Of a DNA stretch of 64,000 bases, positions 26,456 through 35,458 are shown piece after piece. How positions within the stretch are numbered: position 1 is the first letter of the stretch; each line of letters starts with the position of its first letter. Source of the DNA: CBDCPI01 sp965220245 (GTDB lineage Bacteria > Chloroflexota > Dehalococcoidia > Lucifugimonadales > UBA3495). Below the pieces are notes generated by a model. The model was not told where the DNA came from. It made no database searches and was given only the letters and a program-made list of their open reading frames with translations. Location of the stretch: assembly GCA_965220245.1 (NCBI GenBank), contig CBDCPI010000014.1, positions 186,001-250,000 of the forward strand, given 5' to 3'. The translations under genes and the position numbers were made by a program.

Positions 26456-27013
26456 TCACTGAATGCTTTCATCTTCTCCAAATTTTGTCCACGACTTGAA
26501 TACGGGAAACGGCGGCGGTAAAACGTTGTCCGGATCATTCAGCTTGAAGCGTATCTTCTCGTCATCGAAAACGTTTCCGATTGAAATGGAGAACCCTGAG
26601 GTCTGAATACAGTTGCCGCACCGGGTAGGCAGTTCTTGTACCGCACCTGGTTCGTCGAAGTAGATTGTGACTTCCGAATTATCTCCGGCGTTTTCAATGC
26701 GATAGTCCCTTGCCGTAATCTCCCATTCGTTTACCGCCAGGCCGTCTTTGGCGTATTGGGCCCAAAGGCTAATCTGGACAAAGAAGCTAAGGATGACGGC
26801 CTTTCTCGGACTTGCGTCTACAGAAGGATCGAATTGACGGAAGGAACGGCCTTTCAACTCCGCCGCTATTTGTTCCGCTTCCGACTCGTCCAATGCGCTT
26901 TGACCGCTGGAGTCACCGCCACAGCTTGTCAGCGCCAATAGAGACACCAACTGGGCGAAGGCAACAACAAGCAGAAGCCGACTGATGCGCGGCGTCCCGG
27001 TCCCGCCTAACAT
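26456..27013 (-). CDS. Putative lipoprotein
   Basis: About 185 residues from ATG 27013, placed 9 bases after GGGGAGG; the longer frame would start with a GTG abutting that site. The signal peptide ends in the lipobox LLALTSC, followed by GGDSSGQS, so it should be lipid-anchored. The mature part is a small acidic domain (LKGRSFRQFDPSVDASPRKA; EVTIYFDEPGAVQELPTRCG) I do not recognise. It has two further Cys (RCGNC). It stands alone, downstream of the repeat-rich region. Confidence 0.7.
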   Translation of the reverse strand: MLGGTGTPRISRLLLVVAFAQLVSLLALTSCGGDSSGQSALDESEAEQIAAELKGRSFRQFDPSVDASPRKAVILSFFVQISLWAQYAKDGLAVNEWEITARDYRIENAGDNSEVTIYFDEPGAVQELPTRCGNCIQTSGFSISIGNVFDDEKIRFKLNDPDNVLPPPFPVFKSWTKFGEDESIQ

Positions 27014-27231
27014 GACTTTCACCTCCCCTTGACCGTTCGGATTGGCACGGCCGGTTTTGTCAACCGGGCGTTTATAGGCTTCGGGCTAGTATGGGGCATG
27101 GTATTTTAGGGTGATTGTGCTAAGAACGTCCCCTCATATCGGGAACAAAGAGAAGGCCATGAAGGCATTTATGAGGAGGATTCAGATGCGCGACTGCATG
27201 TTCCGGTCTTGATGCTCATGGCCCTCAGAGC

Positions 27232-27368
27232 CTCAGGGGCCGTGCAAAGCCCCTTCTCTCCTGGGGAGAAGGTTGGGATGAGGGGGAGAGCCTTCTCACC
27301 GGACATGGCTACCACACTGGGACCGGCCCTCACCCAAAGGGCGAGGGGACGGCTTTGCGCGTGCCCCG
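27232..27368. repeat. Dispersed GAGAAGG/GAGGG-type repeat, copy 1
   Basis: CCCCTTCTCTCCTGGGGAGAAGG, TGAGGGGGAGAGCC and CCCTCACCCAAAGGGCGAGGGG belong to the same loose family as the blocks at 42865-43012 and 48030-48208. No ORF is credible here. Confidence 0.6.
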
Positions 27369-27424
27369 CTTAAAGCCTCTGCCCATCTGGAAGCGCTTCG
27401 TTTATTGTAACCTCCTGCAGAGGG

Positions 27425-27536
27425 ATGAAAATACCCAACTCGTCATTCCCGCGCAGGCGGGAATCCAGAAATTCCAGGCACAAGGACCGCCATTGGCTGG
27501 TAACATCTCTGGACTCCCGCTTTCGCGGGAGTGACG
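27425..27536 (+). repeat. 112-bp dispersed repeat with hairpin ends, copy 1
   Basis: One end carries CATTCCCGCGCAGGCGGGAA, the other GGACTCCCGCTTTCGCGGGAG. The reverse complement of 32504-32615 matches along the full 112 bp with only scattered differences. It is a miniature non-coding element. Confidence 0.85.
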
Positions 27537-27570
27537 GTTGGGGACTGGCCGCCATTTTCGTTCCTCTTAC

Positions 27571-27617
27571 GTGGCCCGCCGCGGCGGGCCACTCGCAATT
27601 CCGGCCTTCGCCGGAAT
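27571..27617. repeat. 22-bp perfect palindrome followed by a second hairpin
   Basis: 27571-27592 reads GTGGCCCGCCG then CGGCGGGCCAC, perfectly self-complementary. 27598-27605 (ATTCCGGC) pairs with 27610-27617 around a CTTC loop. Both lie in the 1-kb gene-free stretch before glnA. Confidence 0.85.
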
Positions 27618-27689
27618 CCGGGGCCGTTCTCTGCCAGCTACGCCTGTCCTGAGGCTCTCCTGAGCACGGTCGAAGGGCTTGTCGAAGGG

Positions 27690-27827
27690 CCTGTCCTGAG
27701 CTTGTCGAAGGGCCTGTCCTGAGCTTGTCGAAGGGCCTGTCCTGAGCTTGTCGAAGGGCCTGTCCTGAGCTTGTCGAAGGGCCTGTCCTGAGCTTGTCGA
27801 AGGGCCTGTCCTGAGCTTGTCGAAGGG
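27690..27827. repeat. Six tandem copies of a 23-bp unit
   Basis: Unit CCTGTCCTGAGCTTGTCGA plus AGGG, six exact copies, with degenerate copies on the left (27641-27689) and an inverted single copy near 27893-27910. There are no unique spacers, so it is not CRISPR. The long minus-strand frame across it is a repeat artefact. Confidence 0.92.
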
Positions 27828-28081
27828 TTCTTTGCCCTCAGAATTTCCGGATTCCGGCTCAAGGCCTGCCCCGTACTGGATACGGGGGCCGGCCCTTCGA
27901 CAAGCTCAGGAGACGAGGGCTGGTTTAGGTAATCGTTCACGTATCAGTATAAGACCCCGCCTTCCGCCCGCGAACGGTTTCGCTGAATTGCGGGTTAGAG
28001 TTACAATTAGGGCTCAAGATTGCTGGTCCTGAGCAGGGTCGAAGGGCCGTCAAAAAGCATCTCCATTAGTAGGGAGGCTAC

Positions 28082-29422
28082 ATGGTAAGAGAGGAACGGG
28101 CCGCCGAACGCGATTTCGTCATTAGGGCCGCCCAAGACAACGACGTAAAGTTTGTTCGTCTCTGGTTTACCGACATCCTCGGCAACCTGAAAGGATTTGC
28201 TATTACCGTTGACGACTTGGAAGACGCAATTGAACAAGGAGTAGGGTTTGACGGGTCTTCAATTGAAGGTTTCGCCCGGATCGACGAGAGCGACATGCGG
28301 GCGTTTCCCGACCCCACCACTTTCACGGTGCTCCCTTGGCGGCCCAGACAAAACGCCGTCGCCCGAATGTTCTGCGACATCTGGACCCCCAGAGGAGACC
28401 CCTTCGTGGGCGACCCGAGATTTGCGTTGAAGCGAAACCTGGAACGGCTAGCCCGCTCGGGGTACACCTACTACGTGGGGCCGGAGCTGGAGTTCTTCTA
28501 TTTCAAGGACGCCGGCTCGCCCGAACCCTTGGACCATAGCGGGTATTTTGACCAACTGTCCAGTCAGCCCGCCGGGGACCTGCGGCGGGATACGGTCCTC
28601 AACTTGGCCGACATGGGTATACCGGTAAAATACTCCCACCATGAGGGGGCGCATAGCCAACACGAAATAGACCTTCAGTACACCGATGCTCTCACCATGG
28701 CCGACAACGTGATGACCGCCAAATTGGTGATAAAGGAGTTGGCCCAACTCCAAGGAGCCTATGCCTCTTTCATGCCAAAACCCCGCTCGCAAATGAACGG
28801 CTCGGGGATGCACACGCATCAATCGCTATTCCGGGGCAATCACAACGCCTTTTTCGATGCGGATGAAGCGCACCGGCTTTCGATGACTGGAAAACGGTTC
28901 ATAGCCGGCCTGTTGCGCCATGCTCCGGAGATAACCCTGATCACCAACCAGTGGGTCAACTCCTACAAGCGGTTGGTGCCCGGGTTTGAGGCCCCAGTAT
29001 ACATCTCGTGGGCCCACGTCAACCGCTCCGACTTGGTGCGGGTGCCAGCGTATAAACCCGGCTACGAAAGCTCGATGCGGATCGAGTACCGAGCGCCGGA
29101 CCCGGCGTGCAACCCCTACTTGGCCTTCAGCGCGATGCTGGCGGCGGGAATGCGGGGAATCGAGGAAGAATACCCGGTGCCGCCGCCGTTGGAGGGCAAC
29201 GTCTTGGCGATGGACCCGGAACAGCGTCAAGCCCGGGGAATCAAGACGCTGCCCGGCAGTCTAGGTGAGGCCATCGTTTTGGCCGAGGAGAGCGATCTGC
29301 TGCGGGAGGCGTTGGGAGAGCACATCCTCAACAGCTTCATCCGCAACAAGAAAATGGAATGGGAAGAATACCGGGCCACCGTCACCGATTACGAGGTCTC
29401 CCGCTACCTGCCTATGTTGTAG
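28082..29422 (+). CDS. glnA: Glutamine synthetase, type I
   Basis: A 446-residue GSI that makes glutamine from glutamate, ammonia and ATP. Marks are GFDGSSIEGFARIDESDM (beta-grasp), GPELEFFYF (metal Glu), SHHEGAHSQHEIDL, NGSGMHTHQSLF and EYRAPDPACNPYLAF. The short length, without the adenylylation-loop insert, fits the I-alpha type controlled by feedback inhibition. The ATG at 28082 follows GGGAGG. The 1-kb upstream stretch is full of palindromic repeats, so the promoter was not assigned. Confidence 0.95.
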   Translation: MVREERAAERDFVIRAAQDNDVKFVRLWFTDILGNLKGFAITVDDLEDAIEQGVGFDGSSIEGFARIDESDMRAFPDPTTFTVLPWRPRQNAVARMFCDIWTPRGDPFVGDPRFALKRNLERLARSGYTYYVGPELEFFYFKDAGSPEPLDHSGYFDQLSSQPAGDLRRDTVLNLADMGIPVKYSHHEGAHSQHEIDLQYTDALTMADNVMTAKLVIKELAQLQGAYASFMPKPRSQMNGSGMHTHQSLFRGNHNAFFDADEAHRLSMTGKRFIAGLLRHAPEITLITNQWVNSYKRLVPGFEAPVYISWAHVNRSDLVRVPAYKPGYESSMRIEYRAPDPACNPYLAFSAMLAAGMRGIEEEYPVPPPLEGNVLAMDPEQRQARGIKTLPGSLGEAIVLAEESDLLREALGEHILNSFIRNKKMEWEEYRATVTDYEVSRYLPML

Positions 29423-29451
29423 GCTGGGGCGGCGGGTCCGATCTTCAAGGT

Positions 29452-30432
29452 TCAGTCCAACGAAACGGACCTGCCGGTCTCGATGGACTCGTAGGCTTTC
29501 AGCACCACCGACAGAGCGTCTATGCCGGTAGCGCCCGACGTAAGCGGTTCACGATTCTCCTTAATGCTGTCCCGGAACTCCCGGAACATGGGCGCCAACC
29601 CGTGCTGATCGGGCGCGTAGCTCAAGGTCTGCTCCCCGTTACGGTCGATCAGCTTTAAGCTGGGCTGGTCCACTTCAAAGGAGATCTGGCCCGCAGTGCC
29701 GGAAACTGTCACCAGATGGTGGACCGGAGCCGGGGCGGCCACCCAAGAGTGATTGATAACTCCCACCACACCAGCGGCCGACCGGGTCATCACCACCGCG
29801 CCGTCTTCCCCACCGGCGTCTTGGAGGGCCGGGGGCAGCGCGGCTGCAAATACCTGCTCCGGCATCCCCGAGAAGTAGACCAGCAGGTCCGCCTTGTGGA
29901 TGCCCCCATCGATCAACACGCCGCCGCCATTTAATTCCCGGTCCTGCCGCCACTCCCGGGGTTGGAAGTAAGCCTCTTCTTGAAGCTGAATTAGCCGCAA
30001 GTCGCCAATTGCGCGGTCCTCGATTAGGTCTTTGGCCCCTCGCGCCGCCGACATGAACCGGTAGTTTTCGGCCACCATGAGGGTTACCCCGGCTTGGCGG
30101 GCTTGAGTCACCATTTCCTGAGCTTCGGAAAGACTACGGGCAATGGGCTTTTCCACCAGAATGTGCTTTCCGGCCCGGGCGGCTAAGAGCGTGTGCTCTA
30201 AATGCAGATGGTGGGGCGTGCATAAGTAAAGGGCCGACACCCGCGGATCGGCGGCCGCTTCCGAGTAGGAACCAAAGGCCCCGACGCCGCCAAACTCTTG
30301 GGCGTAGGACTTCGCTCGCTGCAAGTCCCGGCTGGCAAAGTAGAGATCGATCTCATCCCGCAACGAGGCCATTGCCCGGGCAAAGGTCTTGGCGAAGTCC
30401 CCGCAGCCAATGACGCACAATGCTAACTTCAC
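29452..30432 (-). CDS. Gfo/Idh/MocA-family oxidoreductase
   Basis: A 326-residue NAD(P)-dependent dehydrogenase of the Gfo/Idh/MocA type. The N-terminal Rossmann motif is VIGCGDFAKTFARAM, followed by STPHH-like LCTPHHLHLEH and the catalytic EKPIARSLSEA. The C-terminal alpha/beta domain has the GGVLIDGGIHKADLLVYFSG substrate loop. The substrate is probably a sugar or cyclitol but cannot be told. The start is GTG 30432 behind AAGGA. It is convergent with glnA (30-base gap). Confidence 0.9.
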   Translation of the reverse strand: MKLALCVIGCGDFAKTFARAMASLRDEIDLYFASRDLQRAKSYAQEFGGVGAFGSYSEAAADPRVSALYLCTPHHLHLEHTLLAARAGKHILVEKPIARSLSEAQEMVTQARQAGVTLMVAENYRFMSAARGAKDLIEDRAIGDLRLIQLQEEAYFQPREWRQDRELNGGGVLIDGGIHKADLLVYFSGMPEQVFAAALPPALQDAGGEDGAVVMTRSAAGVVGVINHSWVAAPAPVHHLVTVSGTAGQISFEVDQPSLKLIDRNGEQTLSYAPDQHGLAPMFREFRDSIKENREPLTSGATGIDALSVVLKAYESIETGRSVSLD

Positions 30433-30473
30433 GACTGTTTTCCTTATAAGTATGGTGGGGGGCGCCCGTCAAC

Positions 30474-32495
30474 TCATCTCGCCGGCGCCACCGTCAAGGT
30501 GTAGGGCGCTGCTTGCCGGGTCTTGGGCGCCATCGCGCCTACGGCCACCACCAACCGGCCCAAGCCTTGAGGGGCTTCGACCACCACCTCGCCTGAGTTT
30601 GACTTGTCCATCGGTATCGACTTCACCCGATTGGCCTCGGCGTCAATCTCGATAACCTGCACGATGTAGTCCTGTTTTACCCGGTTATTGATCAGGACGA
30701 ATCCCCGGCTGCGCCAGCCATCGACCAAGTCAGGCTGACCCGCCTCGGGTATGGAGATGTTCCGAAAGCAGATTCCCGAGGCGTTGATGGCGTCATCGGT
30801 AATATGCTGAAACCGGAGCAGAATCTCTTGCCCCGCGAAAGGGGAAAGGTCGACCGACTCCTCCAACCACCCCCCGCTATCCCCAGTATAGCCGTTGCCA
30901 AAGCTGTTTCCGATGGGGTTCTCGGGCGTGGTATGGGGCGCCGCCAAGATTTCCCAGGTCTGTCCCCCATTCGTCGATACTTCAACGTACCCGTAGTCCC
31001 AGTCCTCCTCCAAGTTAAACCATACTTGGTACTTTAACGTGGCCCGTTCCAAGTTGGTGAGGTCCACGGGGCGGGCCAGCGTGGCGTCTATAGAGTCGCC
31101 GGAGTTCCCCCACCAGCAACCTTGAGGGCCAACTTCCACCGGCAAGAGCCGATTTTCCTCCCGGCCTTGGAAGCGCAGCCGCAGCGGGCCTTCAAAGTTG
31201 ATCAACTCCAGGTATTCCACTGCGTATTGGGGTAACTGCGACTCCAGCGTCGAATACTCATCAATGCGCTTGGCAACCCCGGTCTCGACCTCCAGGTTTG
31301 AGTAGGTATAGGGACCCTCTCGGTCATCCAGCAGATTGGCCGCCGCCCAGTCCCGGAATACGTCCTCGAACCGGGCGTCGTGCCCCATTGACTCCAGATA
31401 GGCGGTGATGCCGGCTACCCCGTCCTTGGGCTCGGCCAGCAATGCCCGCATATTGTTGCGGTCCCCGTAATGCTCCGAGAGGTAGTGCATAAACAGTGAC
31501 GCGGCCCCGTAGTTGGAGCCTGAGCCAAAGGGGAACAACGGCCAATGCACCAAGGAGGTCGGCTTTGACCGGAGGAACAGGTAGATACTTTCCGGATCGA
31601 ACCCGGCGATGGTCGAAGCCAGTTCTGAGAGTCCTTCGTTAACCCAGGTGTCTTCTGACGCATCAAGGTTCCAGTGGACCGCGTGCTGTAGCTCGTGGGC
31701 CAACACTTCCAAGTATCCGGTGGTCCCCGGTATGATCGCTTGGGAGTTAATGTAGATCATCTCCCGTTGGTTACTGTAGTCGTATACGGCCACCGGGTAC
31801 TCATCAGAAGAGCTAAAGTAGCCCCCCACTCCCCTCAGCGCGGCGTTCACTATATTCAGATGGGGATCGTTGTCGATGCCCGGCTTCCATTCAGTGCCGA
31901 AAGCAGCGGTTACCCGGGGGTAGACCTCTTCTTCAAAGGAAGCCGCCGACCGCTCGATGTCTTCTTGTTTGACCGATTGGCCCTCCTCAAAATACCAATA
32001 GGCGTGCGGCGACACGAAACGCAGTGTGAAGGCGCTGGAATAAACTTCTAGGGACGGAAGGTCGATCAACCAGAAATTGTCCACCCGGCCGACGGAGAAG
32101 GCCCCTGTCTCCGCCTTCACCACCGCCGCCGTCTCCCCCCGGCTTGCGGGTTTGAGTTGGGCCGCCAGCCGGTTTAAGTCCCGGTCCGGAGCGTCGGGAA
32201 ATTCTTGGGCCGCCTCCAGCCAACCCGGAGGGAAGGACGGTGATGAGACCGGCGTGCCGGAAACGGGTCCGGCATCCAGGGTTGCCGTGGGGGCCTCGGA
32301 CGGTCTAGAGGGGCCAATTGCCTGAGTACCCGGAGGGACGGGGCTAGCATTTTTGGACGGGGTTAGCGGGGTTGAGGGCACGGGCTGGGGGCTCGGCGTA
32401 ATCTCCGGCGAGGCAACCGGACTGCCGCAAGCCAATACCGCGACCGCCAGCATACCGGCAGCAATTACTGATGTGTGAGTAAATATCTTAATCAT
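30474..32495 (-). CDS. Secreted lipoprotein metallopeptidase, M6/immune-inhibitor-A-like
   Basis: A 673-residue protein. The signal peptide ends in the lipobox LAVAVLAC, and a Pro/Ser/Thr-rich linker runs to about residue 90. The catalytic domain has VLAHELQHAVHW (HExxH zinc site) and VNEGLSELAS downstream (third ligand). A C-terminal beta-sandwich follows (ATLKYQVWFNLEEDWDYGYV; VSTNGGQTWEIL), as in immune inhibitor A. It is likely anchored outside the cell and degrades protein. The 112-bp repeat begins 9 bases upstream of its ATG and leaves the AAGGAG ribosome site abutting the start codon. Confidence 0.82.
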   Translation of the reverse strand: MIKIFTHTSVIAAGMLAVAVLACGSPVASPEITPSPQPVPSTPLTPSKNASPVPPGTQAIGPSRPSEAPTATLDAGPVSGTPVSSPSFPPGWLEAAQEFPDAPDRDLNRLAAQLKPASRGETAAVVKAETGAFSVGRVDNFWLIDLPSLEVYSSAFTLRFVSPHAYWYFEEGQSVKQEDIERSAASFEEEVYPRVTAAFGTEWKPGIDNDPHLNIVNAALRGVGGYFSSSDEYPVAVYDYSNQREMIYINSQAIIPGTTGYLEVLAHELQHAVHWNLDASEDTWVNEGLSELASTIAGFDPESIYLFLRSKPTSLVHWPLFPFGSGSNYGAASLFMHYLSEHYGDRNNMRALLAEPKDGVAGITAYLESMGHDARFEDVFRDWAAANLLDDREGPYTYSNLEVETGVAKRIDEYSTLESQLPQYAVEYLELINFEGPLRLRFQGREENRLLPVEVGPQGCWWGNSGDSIDATLARPVDLTNLERATLKYQVWFNLEEDWDYGYVEVSTNGGQTWEILAAPHTTPENPIGNSFGNGYTGDSGGWLEESVDLSPFAGQEILLRFQHITDDAINASGICFRNISIPEAGQPDLVDGWRSRGFVLINNRVKQDYIVQVIEIDAEANRVKSIPMDKSNSGEVVVEAPQGLGRLVVAVGAMAPKTRQAAPYTLTVAPAR

Positions 32496-32503
32496 CTCCT
32501 TCT

Positions 32504-32615
32504 CGTCACTCCCGCGAAAGCGGGAGTCCAGAGATGTTACAAGTTAGTGGCGGTCCTTGTGCATGGAATTTCTGGATTCCCGCCTGCGCGGGAAAGACGG
32601 GTTAGGTATTTTCAT
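32504..32615 (-). repeat. 112-bp dispersed repeat with hairpin ends, copy 2
   Basis: Inverted relative to 27425-27536 and the same length, with CGTCACTCCCGCGAAAGCGG at one end and GATTCCCGCCTGCGCGGGAA at the other. It occupies the promoter region of the metallopeptidase gene. Confidence 0.85.
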
Positions 32616-32777
32616 AGTAGTGACGACGTAGTGACGACGGAGGAGCACCGGGTTTAGTTTGTTGTTCATGCATCAGTAAGAGGGCCTATTGGCTACGAAG
32701 TATTCCCATCCCCGAGGACCGGCATCACCGGAAAGGGATTCTTCAGAACGGAAAACAGGTGGCGCGGTCCCGAGACG

Positions 32778-33335
32778 CTAGTTGAACCGGTTCATAGCGG
32801 CGTCAATGCTTTCTTCGATCATGCACTCCACAGCCGCTACGGCGTTGCCGATAACCTGAGACACTACCGCCGCCTCGTCTTTGGAAAACTGCCCCAGAAC
32901 ATAGGGCACAAAGTTTTCTACCTCCGAAGTTGGACCGATTCCCAAACGGACCCTGGGGAACGCTTGGGTCTTAATCGTGGTGATAATCGACCGCATACCC
33001 CGGTGGCCGCCGTCGCTGCCTGCGGCCCGGATACGCAAGCGGCCCAGAGGCAATTCCATCTCGTCGTAGACGATTACCAACTCTTCGGCTTTGGCCGCGA
33101 AGCGGGTCAGCAAATAGTCCACCGCCTCGCCGCTGTTGTTCATAAAGGTCCGGGGTTTGGCCAAAACAATGTCTTGCCCGGCCAAGCGGCCGATGCCCAG
33201 CACCGCCTTGGCCCGGCGTTCCTGCACCGGGATGTCCCACTTCTTGGCCATGGCGTCCACACACTGGAAGCCCACGTTGTGTCTGGTATCGCGATACCGA
33301 GGCCCGGGGTTGCCGAGTCCTACTACCAGGCGCAT
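32778..33335 (-). CDS. pth: Peptidyl-tRNA hydrolase
   Basis: A 185-residue Pth that recycles peptidyl-tRNA by cleaving the ester bond. Active-site landmarks: GLGNPG (Asn), DTRHNVGF (catalytic His about 19), KPRTFMNNSGEAV (Asn), VIVYDEMELPLG (Asp) and GSDGGHRGMRSI. Length is typical. The gene lies 20 bases after ligA on the same strand and is probably cotranscribed with it. Confidence 0.95.
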   Translation of the reverse strand: MRLVVGLGNPGPRYRDTRHNVGFQCVDAMAKKWDIPVQERRAKAVLGIGRLAGQDIVLAKPRTFMNNSGEAVDYLLTRFAAKAEELVIVYDEMELPLGRLRIRAAGSDGGHRGMRSIITTIKTQAFPRVRLGIGPTSEVENFVPYVLGQFSKDEAAVVSQVIGNAVAAVECMIEESIDAAMNRFN

Positions 33336-33355
33336 CTTTGACCTTAATGCCTCGC

Positions 33356-35398
33356 CTAGATTCCGCCAGCGGGCATATCGGTTTCGGACGCCCCAGCCAA
33401 GAGAGCCAGAAAAGCCGCTTCATCCAGCACCGGGGTTTCCAGGCGTTGGGCCGTCTCCAGCTTGGAGCCTGCCGACTCGCCCGCCACCAAGTAAGTGGTC
33501 TTACGGGTCACCGATGAGGCGACGCTTCCTCCCAGGGCCTTGATGCGGGACTCGGCCTCCCGGCGGGGGAATGCAGAGAGGGTCCCCGTCACCACGAAAG
33601 TCTGGCCGGACAGGGGCATCTCGTCGGGGTTGACTTTGACCACCTCCTGTTGTGGGTCCACCCCGGCCGACCGCAGCTTTTCGATTACTTCCAGGTTATG
33701 CGGAAGGCTGAAATAGACCACGATGCTACTGGCAATCTTGGGACCGATGCCCGGTATCGCCGTCAGTTGTTCCTCGGTAGCGGCGGCCACCTCACCTATA
33801 TTGGAGTATTGCTGGGCCAACAACTCGGCGACTTCCGACCCGACGTGCAATATCCCCAAGGCAAAGAGCAGCCGGGACAGTGAACGGCTCCGGCTGGCTT
33901 CAACGTTGCCCAAAATCTTGTCCGCCAGCCGCTCGCCCATACGTTCCAGTTCCAATAGCTGCTCTTTCTTGAGGAAGTAGAGGTCGGCAATGTCCGAGAC
34001 CAGTTGGCGGTCGATCAAAATGCGGCACCACTGCTCGCCCAACCCGTCGATGTCCATGGCGCCCTTGCTAACGAAGTGCTTCAAGAGCTCGAAGAATTGC
34101 ACTGGGCACGACTCGTTGGGACACCGGTGCATCGCTTCCTCCTCGGGCTTGACCACGCCGGTGCCGCACACCGGACACTCCGCCGGCATGTAGAAGACCC
34201 GCTCTTGCCCGGTGCGCCGCTCCGGCAAAGGGCCAACCACCTGCGGAATCACGTCCCCGGCTCGTTCGATGGTGACCCAATCGCCGATGCGAACGTCCTT
34301 GCGGTGAATGTCCTCCTCGTTGTGCAGTGAAGCCTGCTTCACGGTGGCGCCGCTCACGATGACCGGTTCCAGGACCGCGTAAGGGTTCAGGCTGCCGGTG
34401 CGCCCGACGTTGATCCCAATGTCCAGAAGCTGGGTTACCGCCTGCTCCGCCGGAAACTTGAAGGCGATGGCCCATCTGGGTTCCCGGCCCACTACGCCCA
34501 AGGAGCTTTGGTAAGCAAAGGGCGCTACTTTGACCACGACCCCGTCGGCTTCGTAGGGCAGCTCGTGCCGCCGCTCCAACCACGATTGATAATAATCGTA
34601 GACCTCCTCCAAGCTTCGCACTATCCGGTTATAGGGGTTAATCCGAAAGCCCAGGGTCTTCAGCCACTCCAAGGCGTCCCAATGGGTCTCGGGCCTGGGA
34701 TAGTCACCGATGTCACCCAAAGAGTAGACCCAGACCTGCATATTCCGGGCGGCGGTTACGTTGGGGTCCAACTGGCGGACGCTGCCCGCGCCCGTATTTC
34801 TGGGATTGGCGTACCGGGGTTCGCCCCGTTCGGCCCGTTCCTGGTTCAAGCGCCGGAACTCTTCCAAGGACAGATACACTTCTCCCCGGACCTCCAAGTA
34901 GGGCGGCGGAGTGTCCAGCAGGCTTACGGGGATGCTGCGGATGGTCCGCAGGTTTTGCGTAACGTCCTCACCGACCGCCCCATTGCCCCGGGTGGCGCCT
35001 TGGGTCAGCACACCATTCTCGTAGGCTAAATTCACCGCCAAGCCGTCGATTTTCAACTCGCACACCAAATCAAAGTCAGCCTCGTCCAGCAGGTTCTTGG
35101 TGCGCCGGTACCACGCCTGAAGCTCCTCGAAGTTGAAGGCGTTGGCCAAGCTGAGCATGTTCTGCCGGTGCCGCACTTGGGCAAAGCCACTGGCCGGAGC
35201 CGCCCCGACCCGTTGCGTCGGTGACTCCGGGTTGACCAAGCCGGGATGTTCCTCTTCCAGAAGGCGAAGCTCCCGCATCAAGCGGTCATATTCGGCGTCG
35301 GCAACCACCGGATCGTCCAGAACGTAGTACCGGTGATTGTGGAAATTGAGCTCTTTTCGAAGCTCGGCGGCTCGTTGCTCCGGGTCGATATTGGCCAT
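33356..35398 (-). CDS. ligA: NAD-dependent DNA ligase
   Basis: About 680 residues. I take ATG 35398 (ANIDPEQRAAELRKEL) rather than a TTG at 35428. Order: Ia domain (NHRYYVLDDPVVADAEYD), adenylation domain with ELKIDGLAV (the Lys that takes AMP), OB fold, four-Cys zinc finger (CPVCGTGVV and HRCPNESCP), HhH domain (LTAIPGIGPKIASSI) and a C-terminal BRCT (TFVVTGTLSAFPRREAESRI). It seals nicks in replication and repair. Intact. Confidence 0.95.
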   Translation of the reverse strand: MANIDPEQRAAELRKELNFHNHRYYVLDDPVVADAEYDRLMRELRLLEEEHPGLVNPESPTQRVGAAPASGFAQVRHRQNMLSLANAFNFEELQAWYRRTKNLLDEADFDLVCELKIDGLAVNLAYENGVLTQGATRGNGAVGEDVTQNLRTIRSIPVSLLDTPPPYLEVRGEVYLSLEEFRRLNQERAERGEPRYANPRNTGAGSVRQLDPNVTAARNMQVWVYSLGDIGDYPRPETHWDALEWLKTLGFRINPYNRIVRSLEEVYDYYQSWLERRHELPYEADGVVVKVAPFAYQSSLGVVGREPRWAIAFKFPAEQAVTQLLDIGINVGRTGSLNPYAVLEPVIVSGATVKQASLHNEEDIHRKDVRIGDWVTIERAGDVIPQVVGPLPERRTGQERVFYMPAECPVCGTGVVKPEEEAMHRCPNESCPVQFFELLKHFVSKGAMDIDGLGEQWCRILIDRQLVSDIADLYFLKKEQLLELERMGERLADKILGNVEASRSRSLSRLLFALGILHVGSEVAELLAQQYSNIGEVAAATEEQLTAIPGIGPKIASSIVVYFSLPHNLEVIEKLRSAGVDPQQEVVKVNPDEMPLSGQTFVVTGTLSAFPRREAESRIKALGGSVASSVTRKTTYLVAGESAGSKLETAQRLETPVLDEAAFLALLAGASETDMPAGGI

Positions 35399-35458
35399 CT
35401 TTAGCGCGGCTCCAGTTGAATGTGCCAAGAGGGTGTCTCCAAAGCTCCCTCTAAGTTA

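Noticed and set aside
27690..27827. CRISPR-like regular repeats
   Set aside because: The 23-bp units are directly adjacent, with no unique spacers, and no cas genes are present. They are simple tandem repeats.
27638..27940. 100-residue protein with repeated FDKLRTGPSTSSGQALRQAQ
   Set aside because: Direct translation of the 23-bp tandem repeat. The same peptide pattern is a familiar annotation artefact of this repeat type.
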